From positions 124,950 through 188,949 of the forward strand of contig UESW01004258.1 in the NCBI GenBank assembly GCA_900491605.1: 64,000 nucleotides of DNA. The letters are read 5' to 3'. The position numbers and the translations under genes are program-made. This DNA is from Calamus simplicifolius (Eukaryota; Streptophyta; Magnoliopsida; Arecales; Arecaceae). Numbering within the stretch: the stretch's first letter is position 1; the number at the start of each line of letters is the position of its first letter. The notes beneath the pieces are model-generated. The model ran no database searches, was not told the DNA's origin, and saw only the letters and a program-made list of their open reading frames with translations. Of the stretch, positions 54,811 to 64,000 are shown one piece after another.

Positions 54811-55789
54811 TATTGCCAACGAATCACCTTTAATGAGTGTTAGGGGTGTAAAAATTCTTGTCGGTCTTTGAAGGAACGATAAGAATTCGTTCTTCGCTCG
54901 AGAACTTGCAAAGAAAGTTTCGGATTGTTGTCATTGGTTTGGAACTTTTTGATGTTCAAGTTAATATTTTGAGCAACAGAAATGAATATCGTTGAGCTTG
55001 AGCGAACAGGAATGAATATTGTTGTAAAGATTGGATAGAACTTGAGCTCTTTATTTTAAGGGTTGAAGGTTTTTTATACCTATAAGAGAATTTTTTTTAT
55101 CCTTCGTCGTGATCAAGTATTGTTAATTTCTAATTTTTAATGTGCTATAAAGTATGGGTCATGGGATTGATCGTGGGGTTATGTCCATTGTTAGTGGTGT
55201 CATGAGGGAGCACGTCCATCGTGTGTGTAGTCGGGTGTGCTCGTGGTGATGTGGTTTATCCTTCTCGAGGGAAGTGGACCATATAACTCGAATGTGGATG
55301 GTTGAGGTCAAAGCCGATGTCGGGGCTGACATCGACGTCGACACCGTGACTAAGGTCTAGATTGGCTGCGATCGACATGGAGATCGAGGTGGGTCGTGAT
55401 CGACGCGTAGGTCGAGATGGGCTGTGGTCAACGCTGATACCGTGACCAAAGCCTAGACTGGCTACGGCCGACAATGAGGCGACACCGTGACCAAGGCCTA
55501 GACTGGCTGCAGTTGACACGGAGGTCGAGGTGGGCCGTGGCCGATGCGGAGGTTGAGATGGGTCATAGCCGACGTTGACATCGTGACCAAGGCCTAGACT
55601 GGCTGCGGCCGACACGGAGATCGAGGTGGGTCATAGCCGATGCGGAGGTCGAGATGGGCCATGGCCGATGCGGAGGTCGTGACCAAGGCGTAGACTAGCT
55701 GCGGCCGACACGAAAGTCAGAGTAGGCCGTGTTGAGCCCAATCGCCAAGGAATTGGCTTGCGTGTTCTTTGATCCGATCAATCATATCA
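54811..55789 (-). repeat. 3' LTR of element B, 979 bp
   Basis: Read on the minus strand it starts TGATATGATTGATC and ends in a mutated ...CAATA. The stretch 54,811-54,960 is clearly homologous to 63,832-64,000 (AATCACCTTTAATGAG shared). TATAAAAA lies at 55,078-55,071. Confidence 0.88.
55330..55735. repeat. tandem repeats of about 96 bp in the LTR of B
   Basis: The word GTGACCAAGGC recurs near 55,344, 55,442, 55,487, 55,583 and 55,679, mostly 96-98 bp apart, with inner words GGAGGTCGAG.TGGG repeated. As in element A, the repeats sit at the beginning (U3) of the LTR, but their sequence is different. Confidence 0.8.
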
Positions 55790-55801
55790 GATGCCCCCGT
55801 C
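55790..55801 (-). promoter_or_regulatory. polypurine tract of element B
   Basis: On the minus strand GACGGGGGCATC directly precedes the 3' LTR start TGATATGA, matching element A. Confidence 0.7.
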
Positions 55802-56182
55802 CCTGAGTTGGTGTCACCATCCAAGCGAAAGGGGCGTCGTCATCTGCGCATCCTAACCGTCGGATTCGCCTCGAGGTCAGGGAGCAGTATGGGATCCCCA
55901 AGATATCGGCGATCATCATTAAGCCGTCAAATCACTGGCATCGATACATTCTGATTGGTCGGGGGTCCCATCTATCGCGTGTCCGGAGCATCGTCGCAGA
56001 GTCCTCAATGGATAGCATCCGCGTGGCAGGCACATCGGGCGGGACGATTTTGAAGATGCCGATAAAAATTTTATAAGCAAGGACGTGCCCTAGCTTCGAT
56101 TTCACCTACCATGCAGAGCCTCTTCTCCTTTCAGCTTGAGAGCTCCTCCAACTCCTTCTTCCTCTGTCCAGGTTAGTTCTCC
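55802..56182. other. leader region of the element B antisense gene
   Basis: No long open frame. It should contain the promoter and leader of the plus-strand antisense gene. The stretch CTTCTTCCTCTGTCCAGGTTAG just before 56,183 could also be a splice-site region. Confidence 0.4.
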
Positions 56183-58567
56183 ATGCCTTCACAGCCGTCT
56201 TCTTCTTATTCGTCCTCTCGGTCTTCCACAAACCATACCTCTCCAACCCCTAGGGCCATGGCCAAGGAACCGGCTGTTAGGAGCCCGTTAGCAACTGTAA
56301 CCCCACCTCCTAGGGCAGCTCCGTCTTCCAGGGCGAGCAGCGGTTCCCCTGAGGGGACCGCCTCCACTGTCACTTCCATTGACCTTGCGTCCTTTAGGGC
56401 AGCCTATAAAATACCCAAAGAGGTGCGACTGATCGCACCGGGCCCCAACGACAGGGTAACCTCTCCCCCTCAGGGGATAGCCCTTTATGAGGAATTTTTT
56501 AAGGCCGGTCTTCGTCTTCCTCTTCACCCTTTCATCATCAATCTCCTCGATAGATATGAGTTGGTCCCAGCTCAACTAGTCCCCAATTCCATCTGGGCCA
56601 TTTGTGCCTTCTTGGTGTTGACTCGCCTCCAAGGTCTCCCGAGTAACGTTTCCCTCTTTCGCAGCCTGTATACCATTCGGGCTCAATCCGGCTGGTAGCT
56701 ATTTGCCCCCCAGCCGGGTAGGGCCCTTAGGTTAGGTCTCCCTTCGTCCATAAAGGGGTGGAAATCCCGGTTCTTCTTCGCCGAAGTGGAGGGGATAAGG
56801 AGGGAATGGGGTACACCCAATACTGAGGCTAACAAGAACATCTCGGTAGTACCGAGAGATCAAGAAGCCTTCAATCTTCTCCTGGCAACTGAACTCCCAT
56901 CATACCGAGAGATTTTGTCGGAGGACAACCTCCGACACGCCGGCATCGCCCCTGATGACGGTGAGGGCCTCTTTAAAGATGACATTTTCCTTTCGATCCC
57001 TTCTCTCTTTTCTTTTCTTTTCTCTCTCTTTTTTTAATTTATAGCACATTTGTTTTCGTGCAGCTATGAAGATCAACATCCTGGCCGGGCCTTTCACAAA
57101 GCCGCCCTTAAGAAGAGAAGAGGGCAAAATGATGGAGCCGAGGGGTCGAGAAAAAGGCCTCGATCCCAATTGCCACCTGCCCCCCGGGACGTCCCCAAGC
57201 TTCCTACTCCATCGCCCCCTCCTTGTCGATCTCCAGTGCAATCATCACCACGGCCTCCACGACGGTCGCCTACTCCGTTGCCGCCGCGGTGATCTCCCGC
57301 ACCGCTGCCCCCGTTGGAGTCTGCTGATCAGACTGCGGGTACGCTGCCCGAGGAGTCAAGGGCTCATGCCAGTCATCGATCGAGCACCGGATCCATTGAC
57401 TACCGGGCCGGCCCCGAGGGATGATCCTTAGGCCAGTAGAGAGGCATCGGTTGATAAGAGGCAGAAGGCCATCGTTAGCTACGAGGCCCGCAACGCCGCA
57501 TCCGAGCCCATAGGGGACAGGATGGGGCTGGTTCCTTGCGGCCGTCTCTTATGAACCACTCCCACCTCGCCGAGAAGCTGCTGTCAGCGGCATCTACTCC
57601 TGCGATTCGGGAGGAGATAATCCGAACCAACTCCCGAATCCTCTTCAAAGATGGTCAGACGGCCATTCTCCGGGTAACCAGCCGTTTACCTTCTAATCAT
57701 GTTCATTTTCCATGTACCTACTTTAGGTAACTGACATTGGCCTGGATGTGTAGATGGTAAACATCTTCAACCATACCCAAGCCCTTGTCGCCAGCGGGGA
57801 GCGTCGACTCGATCGCTACCGACGAGAAGCCTTTGAGTACCGAGATCGAGCTACGAAAGCTGAAGACGCTCTCAAGCTGACTCAGGCTGGAGAAGCGGAG
57901 AGGCTCGAAATAGTCCGGTCCCAAGCGCAGGCCAAAACGACAGCAGCGCAACAACAGATGCGTAAGGCCCTCGAGCGCGCTCTCACCACCGAGGGGAAGT
58001 TGATGGCAGCCGAGGCGGAATTGGCCGACGTCAAGACCCAGCTCGAAGTGGCAAAATCCGAGCTGAGATCATCCGAGGAGAAAATGGAAATCGCTGATGA
58101 AGTGGCCCGCCTGGCTGACATCAAAACTGCTGAGGCTGCGGAGGCAGTGAAAGCCACCGATAAGAGGGCAGCCGAGGCCGAAACGGTGGCTCGGGCGCTG
58201 TGGAGAACATGGCTGAGGTGGCGGGGAAAGCCGTGGAAAACTACCAGAACTCTCCAGTCTTTGCCAATGAGGTGGCCGAGGCGGGGAAGAAAGCAGTGGA
58301 GAACTACCGGAACTCTCCAGCCTTTGCCAATGAGGTGGCCGAGGCGGGGAAGAAAGCCGTGGAGAACTACAGGAATTCCCCGATCTTCATTGAGGAGGTG
58401 GCCGAAGCGGGAGCCGACACCTATCTTCAGGGTTTTCATTGCTGCCGAGATAAGGCATAAAAGTCTTTGGTGTCGAAGGCCTTAAAGATTTAGAACCTGA
58501 AGAAGGAGACCTCGAGGGTGAAGATGTCCACCAGGGTTCCGCTCCGGCCGATGATACCACCCCCTAA
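56183..58567 (+). pseudogene. antisense gene of element B (gypsy-type transposon domain, coiled coil)
   Basis: The plus-strand gene lies opposite to gag-pol. Exon 1 (56,183-56,960) begins MPSQPSSSYSSSRSS and carries the PF04195-like domain (SPEGTASTVTSIDLASFRA, LRLPLHPFIINLLDRYELVP, IKGWKSRFFFAEVEG). It has a single in-frame stop at 56,696-56,698. A 103-bp intron (56,961-57,063, GTGAGG...GTGCAG) follows. Exon 2 starts with a basic stretch in one of two frames and a Pro-rich stretch. A further intron probably ends just before 57,754, after which an Ala/Glu-rich coiled coil follows (AEAELADVKTQLEVAKSELR). After a frame change near 58,200 come three 21-residue repeats (NYRNSPAFANEVAEAGKKAV) and the end ADTYLQGFHC. 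The function is unknown. Intron position and phase agree with element A. Confidence 0.8.
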
Positions 58568-59189
58568 CCGACACCGCTCCAGCGAAGGAATGAAGCCCCG
58601 CCTGTGGTTTTGGATCTTTCTTTTTTTGCAATGTATCCAAGTCCGACTATGGTCGGCATTTTGTAAAAGTTTAGCTGATCCATGAAAAGAGAACACCCTT
58701 TGACTTTTGTGTTAGAATTATCGACCCCCCTACTCTTCTTTTTACGCTAACGATGCCCAGCTTGCCAAGCCACTAGCTCATCGTGGTCTATTCGCGTTCG
58801 TAGGATTTGCATGGAATCACACCAGTCCGGCCAGAACGAGGCCTCTTATAGTCTAAGTAGGGATGCTCTGGGATCAGTATGCGTTGATTCTTGACCATCG
58901 ATGTCAGGCTGCTGACGAGCTAAACGGTCCTTGTGATTCCAATCTTTTGGCGTTGTTTTATTGAGAGACCATGTGATGTGGCCTCGCCAGCATGTTTCAT
59001 GCGCCGTTCCGTCGATAGGCATTTGGAGCGATACCGTGGGAGTGATCCGATTCCGTGCCAAGGACCCTCTTGACCCCAAAGAGCGGTGATCTGGGGGCGT
59101 CACAACCGGGCCCAAGGTGTCTAGGGGTGATCTAAAGGTGCCGTGGTCAGGTTCAGGGTGTAATACTAGAATTTGGGTTCTGTGCAGGC
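58568..59189. other. element B 3' region between antisense gene and repeat block
   Basis: No supportable gene. Open frames on the minus strand (from about 59,367) run through the 25-bp repeats and are repeat products. Confidence 0.5.
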
Positions 59190-59352
59190 GCAGGAGTCGA
59201 GCTTTGGTGCCGACGCGGGAGTCGGGCTTTTGTGCCGATACGGTAGTCGGGCTTTGGTGCCGACGCGGGAGTCGGGCTTTGGCGCCGACACGAGAGTCGG
59301 GCTTTGTGCCGACACGGTAGTCGGGTGCCGACACGGGAGTCGGGCTTTTGAC
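59190..59352. repeat. 25-bp tandem repeats of element B, about 6 copies
   Basis: On the element strand the monomer core is GGCACCAAAGCCCGAC followed by TCCCGCGTC-like sequence, with some copies lacking a few bases. The core differs by one base from GGCACCAAAAGCCCGA in the 121-bp unit of element A. It lies just downstream of pol, the region that is variable in Tat elements. Confidence 0.88.
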
Positions 59353-59449
59353 ATGATCGTAGGACAAAGAGGTAATGCGAAATGATGCGTGAGAAGTGCA
59401 TTTTCATTTAAATAATTTGAAGGAGTGGAGTATCCGAACCTACAACCAT

Positions 59450-60168
59450 TCAGTTGAGCACGTCACTGGTAGTACCGGCGAAGGTTGTCAGAATTCCAAG
59501 TTCGTGGGAGTGGCCTCCCGTGAGTTCCTCGAGTCGGTAAGCTCCTCGGGGAAGGGCCTCTGCAACCCGGTAGGGCCCCTCCCAATTAGGTGATAACTTC
59601 CCTCCCTCCGTCGGCCTCGAAATCTCAGCCCTCCGGAGGACCAGGTCCCCGGGACGGAACGTCCGGGGTCTAACGCGGCGTTGTAATACTTTGCCGCCCT
59701 TTGTCGATAAGCGGCCATCCTGATCCGTGCTTGGTCTGCGCATCGGCCCGAGATCTCTTCCCGGGGGGAACATAGCTGACACTGAAATGGGCGAAGGGGA
59801 GGGACTCCGACTGGACCTTGTCCAAGTATCGGGACATGATAGGATCCCGAGCTTCATACTCCCCGTGATTTGCCCCGAGATGAGTTGGGAGTCGGTATAT
59901 GCTCTGAGACGCTCCACTTTAAGTTCTTTGGCGAGCCTCATCCCTGCCAACAAGGCTTCGTACTCGGCTTGATTGTTCGTGGCGGGAAGAAACGAAGGGC
60001 ATACTCAATCGTTACACTGGGACCGGCGAGAATGATCCCGGCACCGCTCCCTTGAGAGTTTGATGCCCCGTCCACATGAAGGATCCAATCCTTCCTCGCA
60101 TCCGCGGTCGGCTTCCGGGGGTTTCGTCGGAGCTTCCCTGGTTTGCTCATCGGTCCAGGTGCACTCAA
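59450..60168 (-). pseudogene. second RNase H joined to integrase C-terminus (element B)
   Basis: Minus strand. From 60,168 the second RNase H reads WILHVDGASNSQGSGAGIIL, then (shifted frame) EALLAGMRLAKELKVERLRA and YTDSQLISGQITG, the usual DG, E and D positions. Only about 20-30 codons later, with no integrase HHCC or DDE core between, comes the typical C-terminal module: AAYRQRAAKYYNA, RPGDLVLRRAEIS, NWEGPYRV and GAYRLEELTG. An internal deletion therefore joins these parts, near 59,760-59,810. Confidence 0.85.
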
Positions 60169-60239
60169 CCAGGAAATCCGCCAAAACTTGGGATTTCATA
60201 CTCGACCTTGGTTCGAAGGTCAGGTCGAATTCTCCCAAC

Positions 60240-60840
60240 TTGAGCGCCCATTTTGCCAGCCGACCGGAGGTATCAGGGCGGGATAAGATTGTCCTCAGGG
60301 CTGATCCGTCAGCACTATGATTGAGTGGGCTTGGAAATAAGGCCTGAGACGTTGAGCCGACACTATTAGAGCGAAAATAATTTTTTCGTTTTGGTGTACC
60401 TGGTCTCCGCGTCATGGAGCACTTTGCTGGTGTAATATACCGGCTTCTGCGATCCTTCAGTGTCTATCCGGACGAGGACCGAACTGACAGCCTCCTGAGA
60501 AGCGGCCAGGTACAAAAAGAGGTTTCTCCCTCCATCGGTTTCGACAGTAGCGGCGGAGTCGATAGGAAATTCTTCAGCTCTCAAAGGCCTTTTGGCAATC
60601 ATCCGTCCATTCGAAGGTGTTGACTTTTCGCAAGGCTTTGAAGAAGGGGAGGCTCCGCTCAGCCGATCTAGATAGGAAGCGGCTCAGAGCTGCTAGTCTT
60701 CCGGTCAGGCGCTGGATTTCCTTTTTATTCACCGGCGGCCTCATATCTAGGATAGCTTGGATCTTGTCCGGGTTCGCCTCTATTCCTCGTGTGTCACCAT
60801 GAATCCTAGGAATTTTCCTGCTGCGACTCCGAAACACATT
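60240..60840 (-). pseudogene. pol of element B: connection and first RNase H
   Basis: Minus strand. GIEANPDKIQAILDMRPP, then IQRLTGRLAALSRFLSRSAE, then LFLYLAASQEAVSSVLVR and KPVYYTSKVLHDAETRYT, as in gypsy RNase H of the RT-linked type. A frame change lies near 60,365-60,420. Downstream pieces read LAKWALKLGEFDLTFEPRSS and VLADFLVECTW. Confidence 0.85.
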
Positions 60841-61350
60841 TCCGGGGATTCAGCCTCATCTGAAACCGACGAAGGTTGCTGAAGGTCTCCATTAGATCAG
60901 ATAGGTGGTCGCCAGCTCGGATGCTTTTGGTCAGCATGTCGTCTACATATACTTCCATGTTGCGCCCGATTTGACCCTCGAAGACCTTATTCATCAATCT
61001 TTGGTATGTAGCCCCGGCATTTTTCAACCCGAAGGGCATGACTTTATAGCAGTAGATCCCCTTTTCGGTCACGAAGGAGGTGGCTTCTTCGTCTGAAGGC
61101 TCCATTCTGATCTGGTTGTATCCCGAGAATGCATCCATGAAGCTGAGAGTCTCGTGACCGGATGTGGCGTCCACTAACTGATCGATCCTGGGGAGCGGGA
61201 AGCTGTCCTTGGGGCAGGCTTTGTTGAGATCAGTGAAGTCGACACACATCCTCCAGCTTCCATTGGCTTTTCGTACCATCACTACGTTGGCCAGCCAATC
61301 GGGATAATAGACCTCCCGAATGTGGCCGGCGGCGATCAGTTTACGGACCT
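60806..61350 (-). pseudogene. pol of element B: reverse transcriptase
   Basis: Minus strand. VRKANGSWRMCVDFTDLNKA, CPKDSFPLPRIDQLVDATSG, FMDAFSGYNQI, MPFGLKNAGATYQRLMNKVF and the active-site box YVDDM are all present. The frame is lost relative to the protease part near 61,345 and to the RNase H part near 60,830. Confidence 0.9.
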
Positions 61351-62460
61351 CCTCGTCAACGCTTTCTGGCGCTCGGGGGCGAAGCTTCTCTTCTTTTGCC
61401 GGACCGCCCTACAATTAGATTTGATGTTGAGTTTATGAGTAATTACCTCGGATGGTATACCTGGCATGTCGGTCGGTGCCCATGCAAAAATATCGGCGTT
61501 GGCTCGGAGGAAATCGAGGAGCCGACTCCTTTCCTCCTCAGGGAGAGAGGCCCCGATCTGGATGGTTCTCGTTGGGTCCTCTCCTAAGGGAAAAGTCAAC
61601 AGATGTCCCGCCGGTTCCCCCCTCTTCTCGGCCTCTCTCGGATCCGTCAATTCAGAAGTCGGCGAGGGAATTGCGGACTGAAGGCTAGGGGTCGTGTGGT
61701 AGCAGAGGGACACCGGGCTTCTTTCGCCCCGCATTTCCCCGATCCCGTGACGAGTGGGGAACCTGACCAGCAACCTCTTTGTCGAGATAATGGCATCCAG
61801 CAGATTTAAACCTGGCCGGCCGAGAATAGCGTTATATGCGAGAGGAACTCTCACCACCAGGAACTTTATGAAGATCGTGCTCTGGTGGGGTGAAGTTCCA
61901 GCCGTGACGGGGAGAGCAATTTCTCCCTCAACTCTCACCGCATCTCCGGTGAAGCCAACGAGGGGCGTCGTCACTGGCCGAAGAGAATCCAAAAGCAAGT
62001 TCATACAAACAAATGCGTCATACGTCAGAATATCGGCCGAGCTTCCACTATCAACTAATATTCGCTTTACAGGATGTTTAGCAATTGTCATGGATACAAC
62101 GACGCTTTCATCATTCGGGTTATCTACCCCCTCTAAATCTCTTTCAGAGAAAGGAATTACAATGTTATCTCGCTCACCCCCCGATGTCTTTTTGAGGTGC
62201 CCCCCGCTCCCCAGGAGATCATTGCCACAGTCTTTCCCAGTCGGGGTGTTGTCAACATTGGCTTGCTGAGTGGGTGGTGCCGAAGGGCCTGGTGCCGCTG
62301 GATTTCCTCTCCGGACAAACTGACCGAGGTGCCCTTGCTGGATGAGCTCCTCTATGGCCTTCTTCAGCTGTCGGCAGTCTCTGTGTCGTGGCCGTGATCT
62401 CGATGGAAACGACAATACAGGTTCTTGTTGCGAGGAACTCCAGGCTTCAGGGGCGCGGGG
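61336..62460 (-). pseudogene. element B: gag end and aspartic protease
   Basis: Minus strand. The stretch FHRDHGHDTEDCRQLKKAIE, typical of the gag-protease joint of Tat elements, is followed by FSERDLEGVDNPNDESVV, the protease active site ILVDSGSSADIL and the AYNAILGRPGLN motif. It ends in FAWAPTDMPGIPSEVITHKL at the start of the RT region. A frame change near 62,540 separates it from gag, and another near 61,345 from RT. Confidence 0.88.
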
Positions 62461-62536
62461 CGCTTGAGATAGGGCTCACCCTCGATTTCCATAAGAATGT
62501 GGGAGATCGGGGCTAACAGAGGGGTGTAACGCTCAC

Positions 62537-63739
62537 CTACGGGGGCGAAAGTCCATGGCCGACTGTCCGCCGGCGAGGTGGCTCGGGCTTCTTGGTGTGA
62601 GGCCCTCCAGACTCTGATCGAACTTGCTTTTTGCTGGGGCCTTCTTCAGTTTCCCGCCGAGAGGAGTCGGCCTCATCAGCGCGAATATATTTCTGAGCTC
62701 GACTCAGCAACTCAGCGTACGAGCTCGGGGGCTTCTTGTCTAATGAATACGCGAAGCGGGAAGGGCGGAGCCCACGCTTCAAGGCCAAGGTGGCCACCGA
62801 GTCGTCAAGATGGTAAACCTCCATCGCCGCCTCCTTGAAGCGGGCGACGAAGTCCCGAAGAGTCTCCCCACTCTTCTGTCGGATGGCAAAGAGGCTGTCT
62901 GCCACCCGAGGGATCCGTCGGCTTGCGTCGAAGTGAGCGAAAAAAGCTTTCTCCAGCTGTCTGAATGAACTGATACTACGAGGTAGACGGGAATACCAAG
63001 CCCTCGCAGCCTTTCGTAGGGTGGCTGGGAAAGCAATGCATAGAAGAGCGTCCGATGCTCCCTGGACCTGCATGTGCACCTTATAGCTTTCCAAGTGATC
63101 TAGGGGATCGGTAGTGCCATCATAAGGATCCAGCTGTGGAAGGCGAAATCGGGAAGGGACGGGTTCTTCCATGATCCGCCTTGTCAGTGGGGGGCGACTG
63201 TCATATTTTGCCTTCGACTGATCGGTCAGTCGTTGGCCGAGCTCCTCTAAATGTCGGTAGCGCTCCTCCCGTCGCCTTTCTGCGCGGAGGTGGATCCTCT
63301 CGCCTGTGGACTCCTCTCCTGACGAGGTAGATAGGGAACGGGAGGACGGGCGGTGTCGACGGGCTATACCCTTCCCCGGGACCTTGTCCCGGGATCGCCG
63401 GGGAGAGGGACTGTCAGGAGATCTCCTTCTGGTGGGAACGTCCCGACGGCGGTGAGCCTTCCGTCGGGATTGTCCTCCACGGGTGGATTGTTGGCTGGGC
63501 TGCGCCGCAACTTCTTCCAAGGAGTGGGGTGGCGGCAGAGGTTGAGCGGCCACCGACTGTTGTTGGAGTTCCCGAATCACCGCCGCAAGGGACCGCACCT
63601 CCTGAGCGAGGGCGGTGACCCTATCACCTTGGCATGGTGGTGAGGGATGAATTGGCGGGAGGGCCTCCGGCTGCTCGGCCCTCGCTGGCTGCCCCCCAGC
63701 CAGGCTGGTGGAAGCCTCTTGAGCACGAGTCACCACCAT
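62537..63739 (-). CDS. gag of element B, near-complete 400-codon frame
   Basis: Minus strand, starting MVVTRAQEASTSLAGGQ. It has an N-terminal Pro/Gln- and Arg/Ser-rich half and then the Retrotrans_gag core at about residues 208-325 (LDPYDGTTDPLDHLESYKVH, IAFPATLRKAARAWYSRLP, FRQLEKAFFAHFDASRRIP, VATLALKRGLR). It forms the particle that packages the element RNA. The frame has no stop over this length, but it is shifted from the gag end and protease frame just after GHGL, so the real gag probably continues past a one-base change near 62,545. It is colinear with the decayed gag of element A. Confidence 0.85.
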   Translation of the reverse strand: MVVTRAQEASTSLAGGQPARAEQPEALPPIHPSPPCQGDRVTALAQEVRSLAAVIRELQQQSVAAQPLPPPHSLEEVAAQPSQQSTRGGQSRRKAHRRRDVPTRRRSPDSPSPRRSRDKVPGKGIARRHRPSSRSLSTSSGEESTGERIHLRAERRREERYRHLEELGQRLTDQSKAKYDSRPPLTRRIMEEPVPSRFRLPQLDPYDGTTDPLDHLESYKVHMQVQGASDALLCIAFPATLRKAARAWYSRLPRSISSFRQLEKAFFAHFDASRRIPRVADSLFAIRQKSGETLRDFVARFKEAAMEVYHLDDSVATLALKRGLRPSRFAYSLDKKPPSSYAELLSRAQKYIRADEADSSRRETEEGPSKKQVRSESGGPHTKKPEPPRRRTVGHGLSPP

Positions 63740-63810
63740 CTCTTCTTCGGGTAAGGAGGGAGTGAGAGCTTGGTCACTTTCTCCCCTACACGCCTTTGCT
63801 CACGCTCTTC
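63740..63810. other. element B leader between primer-binding site and gag
   Basis: Short untranslated leader on the minus strand, without other features. Confidence 0.5.
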
Positions 63811-63828
63811 CCCCTTCCTGGCGCGCCA
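63811..63828 (-). promoter_or_regulatory. primer-binding site of element B
   Basis: On the minus strand, three bases after the LTR end ...GGCAACA, comes TGGCGCGCCAGGAAGGGG, matching the first ten bases of the site in element A. Confidence 0.75.
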
Positions 63829-63831
63829 ATC

Positions 63832-64000
63832 TGTTGCCGCCAAATCACCTTTAATGAGCGTCAGTGGGCAGAAATTCTTGCGGGCCTTTGAGGGAACGGC
63901 GAGAATTCTTCCTTCGCTCGGAACCTGCAAGAAAGTCCCGGACCGGTGACTTCCGGCGGGGACCCTCCGACGCCCAAGTTAGTGATTTGGGGAACAGGAA
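63832..64000 (-). repeat. 5' LTR of element B, partial, runs off the window
   Basis: Minus-strand LTR end ...CAACA at 63,832. The first 150 bases are homologous to 54,811-54,960 with many substitutions. The right end and the second target duplication lie outside the window. The left flank of the element is AATTT (54,806-54,810). Confidence 0.88.

Larger units (their letters stand above)
54811..64000 (-). mobile_element. element B: Tat-type Ty3/gypsy retrotransposon, integrase-deleted, cut by window end
   Basis: Minus-strand element. The 3' LTR is 54,811-55,789; the 5' LTR begins at 63,832 and runs out of the window. On its own strand the order is 5' LTR, primer-binding site, gag, protease, reverse transcriptase, RNase H, a second RNase H, the C-terminal end of integrase, a 25-bp repeat block, an antisense gene (plus strand 56,183-58,567), polypurine tract and 3' LTR. 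The second RNase H and the antisense gene mark the Tat branch. The integrase zinc finger and catalytic core are missing, and at least three frameshifts break pol. Confidence 0.92.

Noticed and set aside
59117..59407. Several 60-84 codon frames on both strands of the element B repeat block
   Set aside because: They are products of the 25-bp tandem repeats without a domain or context.
1..64000. rRNA or tRNA genes
   Set aside because: Only degenerate tRNA-like SINE heads were seen. No complete cloverleaf or rRNA core was recognised by eye.

Overview
This window is nuclear DNA of a flowering plant. The marks are AT-rich intergenic and intronic DNA, split genes with GT..AG introns, CACTA and hAT-like DNA transposons, and Ty3/gypsy elements of the plant Tat type. 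The coding exons of the small heat shock gene and the trihelix gene are very GC-rich towards their 5' ends, which suggests a monocot. A palm or a similar commelinid is my guess, but the species cannot be fixed from the sequence alone.

Layout. Bases 1-15,400 are mostly non-coding: old repeats, a tRNA-derived SINE, a LINE 3' remnant and a few exon-like minus-strand pieces I cannot assign. At 15,579-16,459 (minus) lies a single-exon trihelix transcription factor of the SIP1/ASIL type, broken in this sequence by one frameshift. From 36,605 down to 17,973 (minus) lies a complete six-exon gene for nuclear poly(A)-binding protein (PABN). Its exons and splice sites are intact although intron 2 is over 12 kb long and holds an 8.9 kb LTR retrotransposon (element A, 26,852-35,774, target duplication CATAG). 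A 14.4 kb CACTA transposon (37,794-52,229, target duplication ATT) follows. It carries decayed TNP2-like and TNPA-like transposase genes, a probable captured piece of a BRM-type chromatin remodeller gene, a nested hAT-like MITE and very long subterminal repeat fields. At 53,712-54,480 (plus) is an intact two-exon mitochondrial small heat shock protein gene with four heat-shock elements in its promoter. Just behind it a second Tat-type retrotransposon (element B, minus strand) starts at 54,811 and runs off the window end.

Elements A and B are related. They share LTR ends (TGATATG...CAACA), the same primer-binding-site motif, the same polypurine end, tandem repeats at the start of the LTR, and a spliced gene on the antisense strand with an intron at the same place and phase. 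B keeps gag, protease, reverse transcriptase and two RNase H domains but has lost the integrase core. A has lost all of pol, and where pol should be it carries about 17 copies of a 121-bp repeat. That 121-bp unit is itself built of five diverged pieces of about 24 bp, and its core matches the 25-bp tandem repeat that B carries between pol and the antisense gene. I read this as a non-autonomous Tat family in which a small 3'-region repeat grew into a higher-order satellite-like array. This is the most interesting item in the window.
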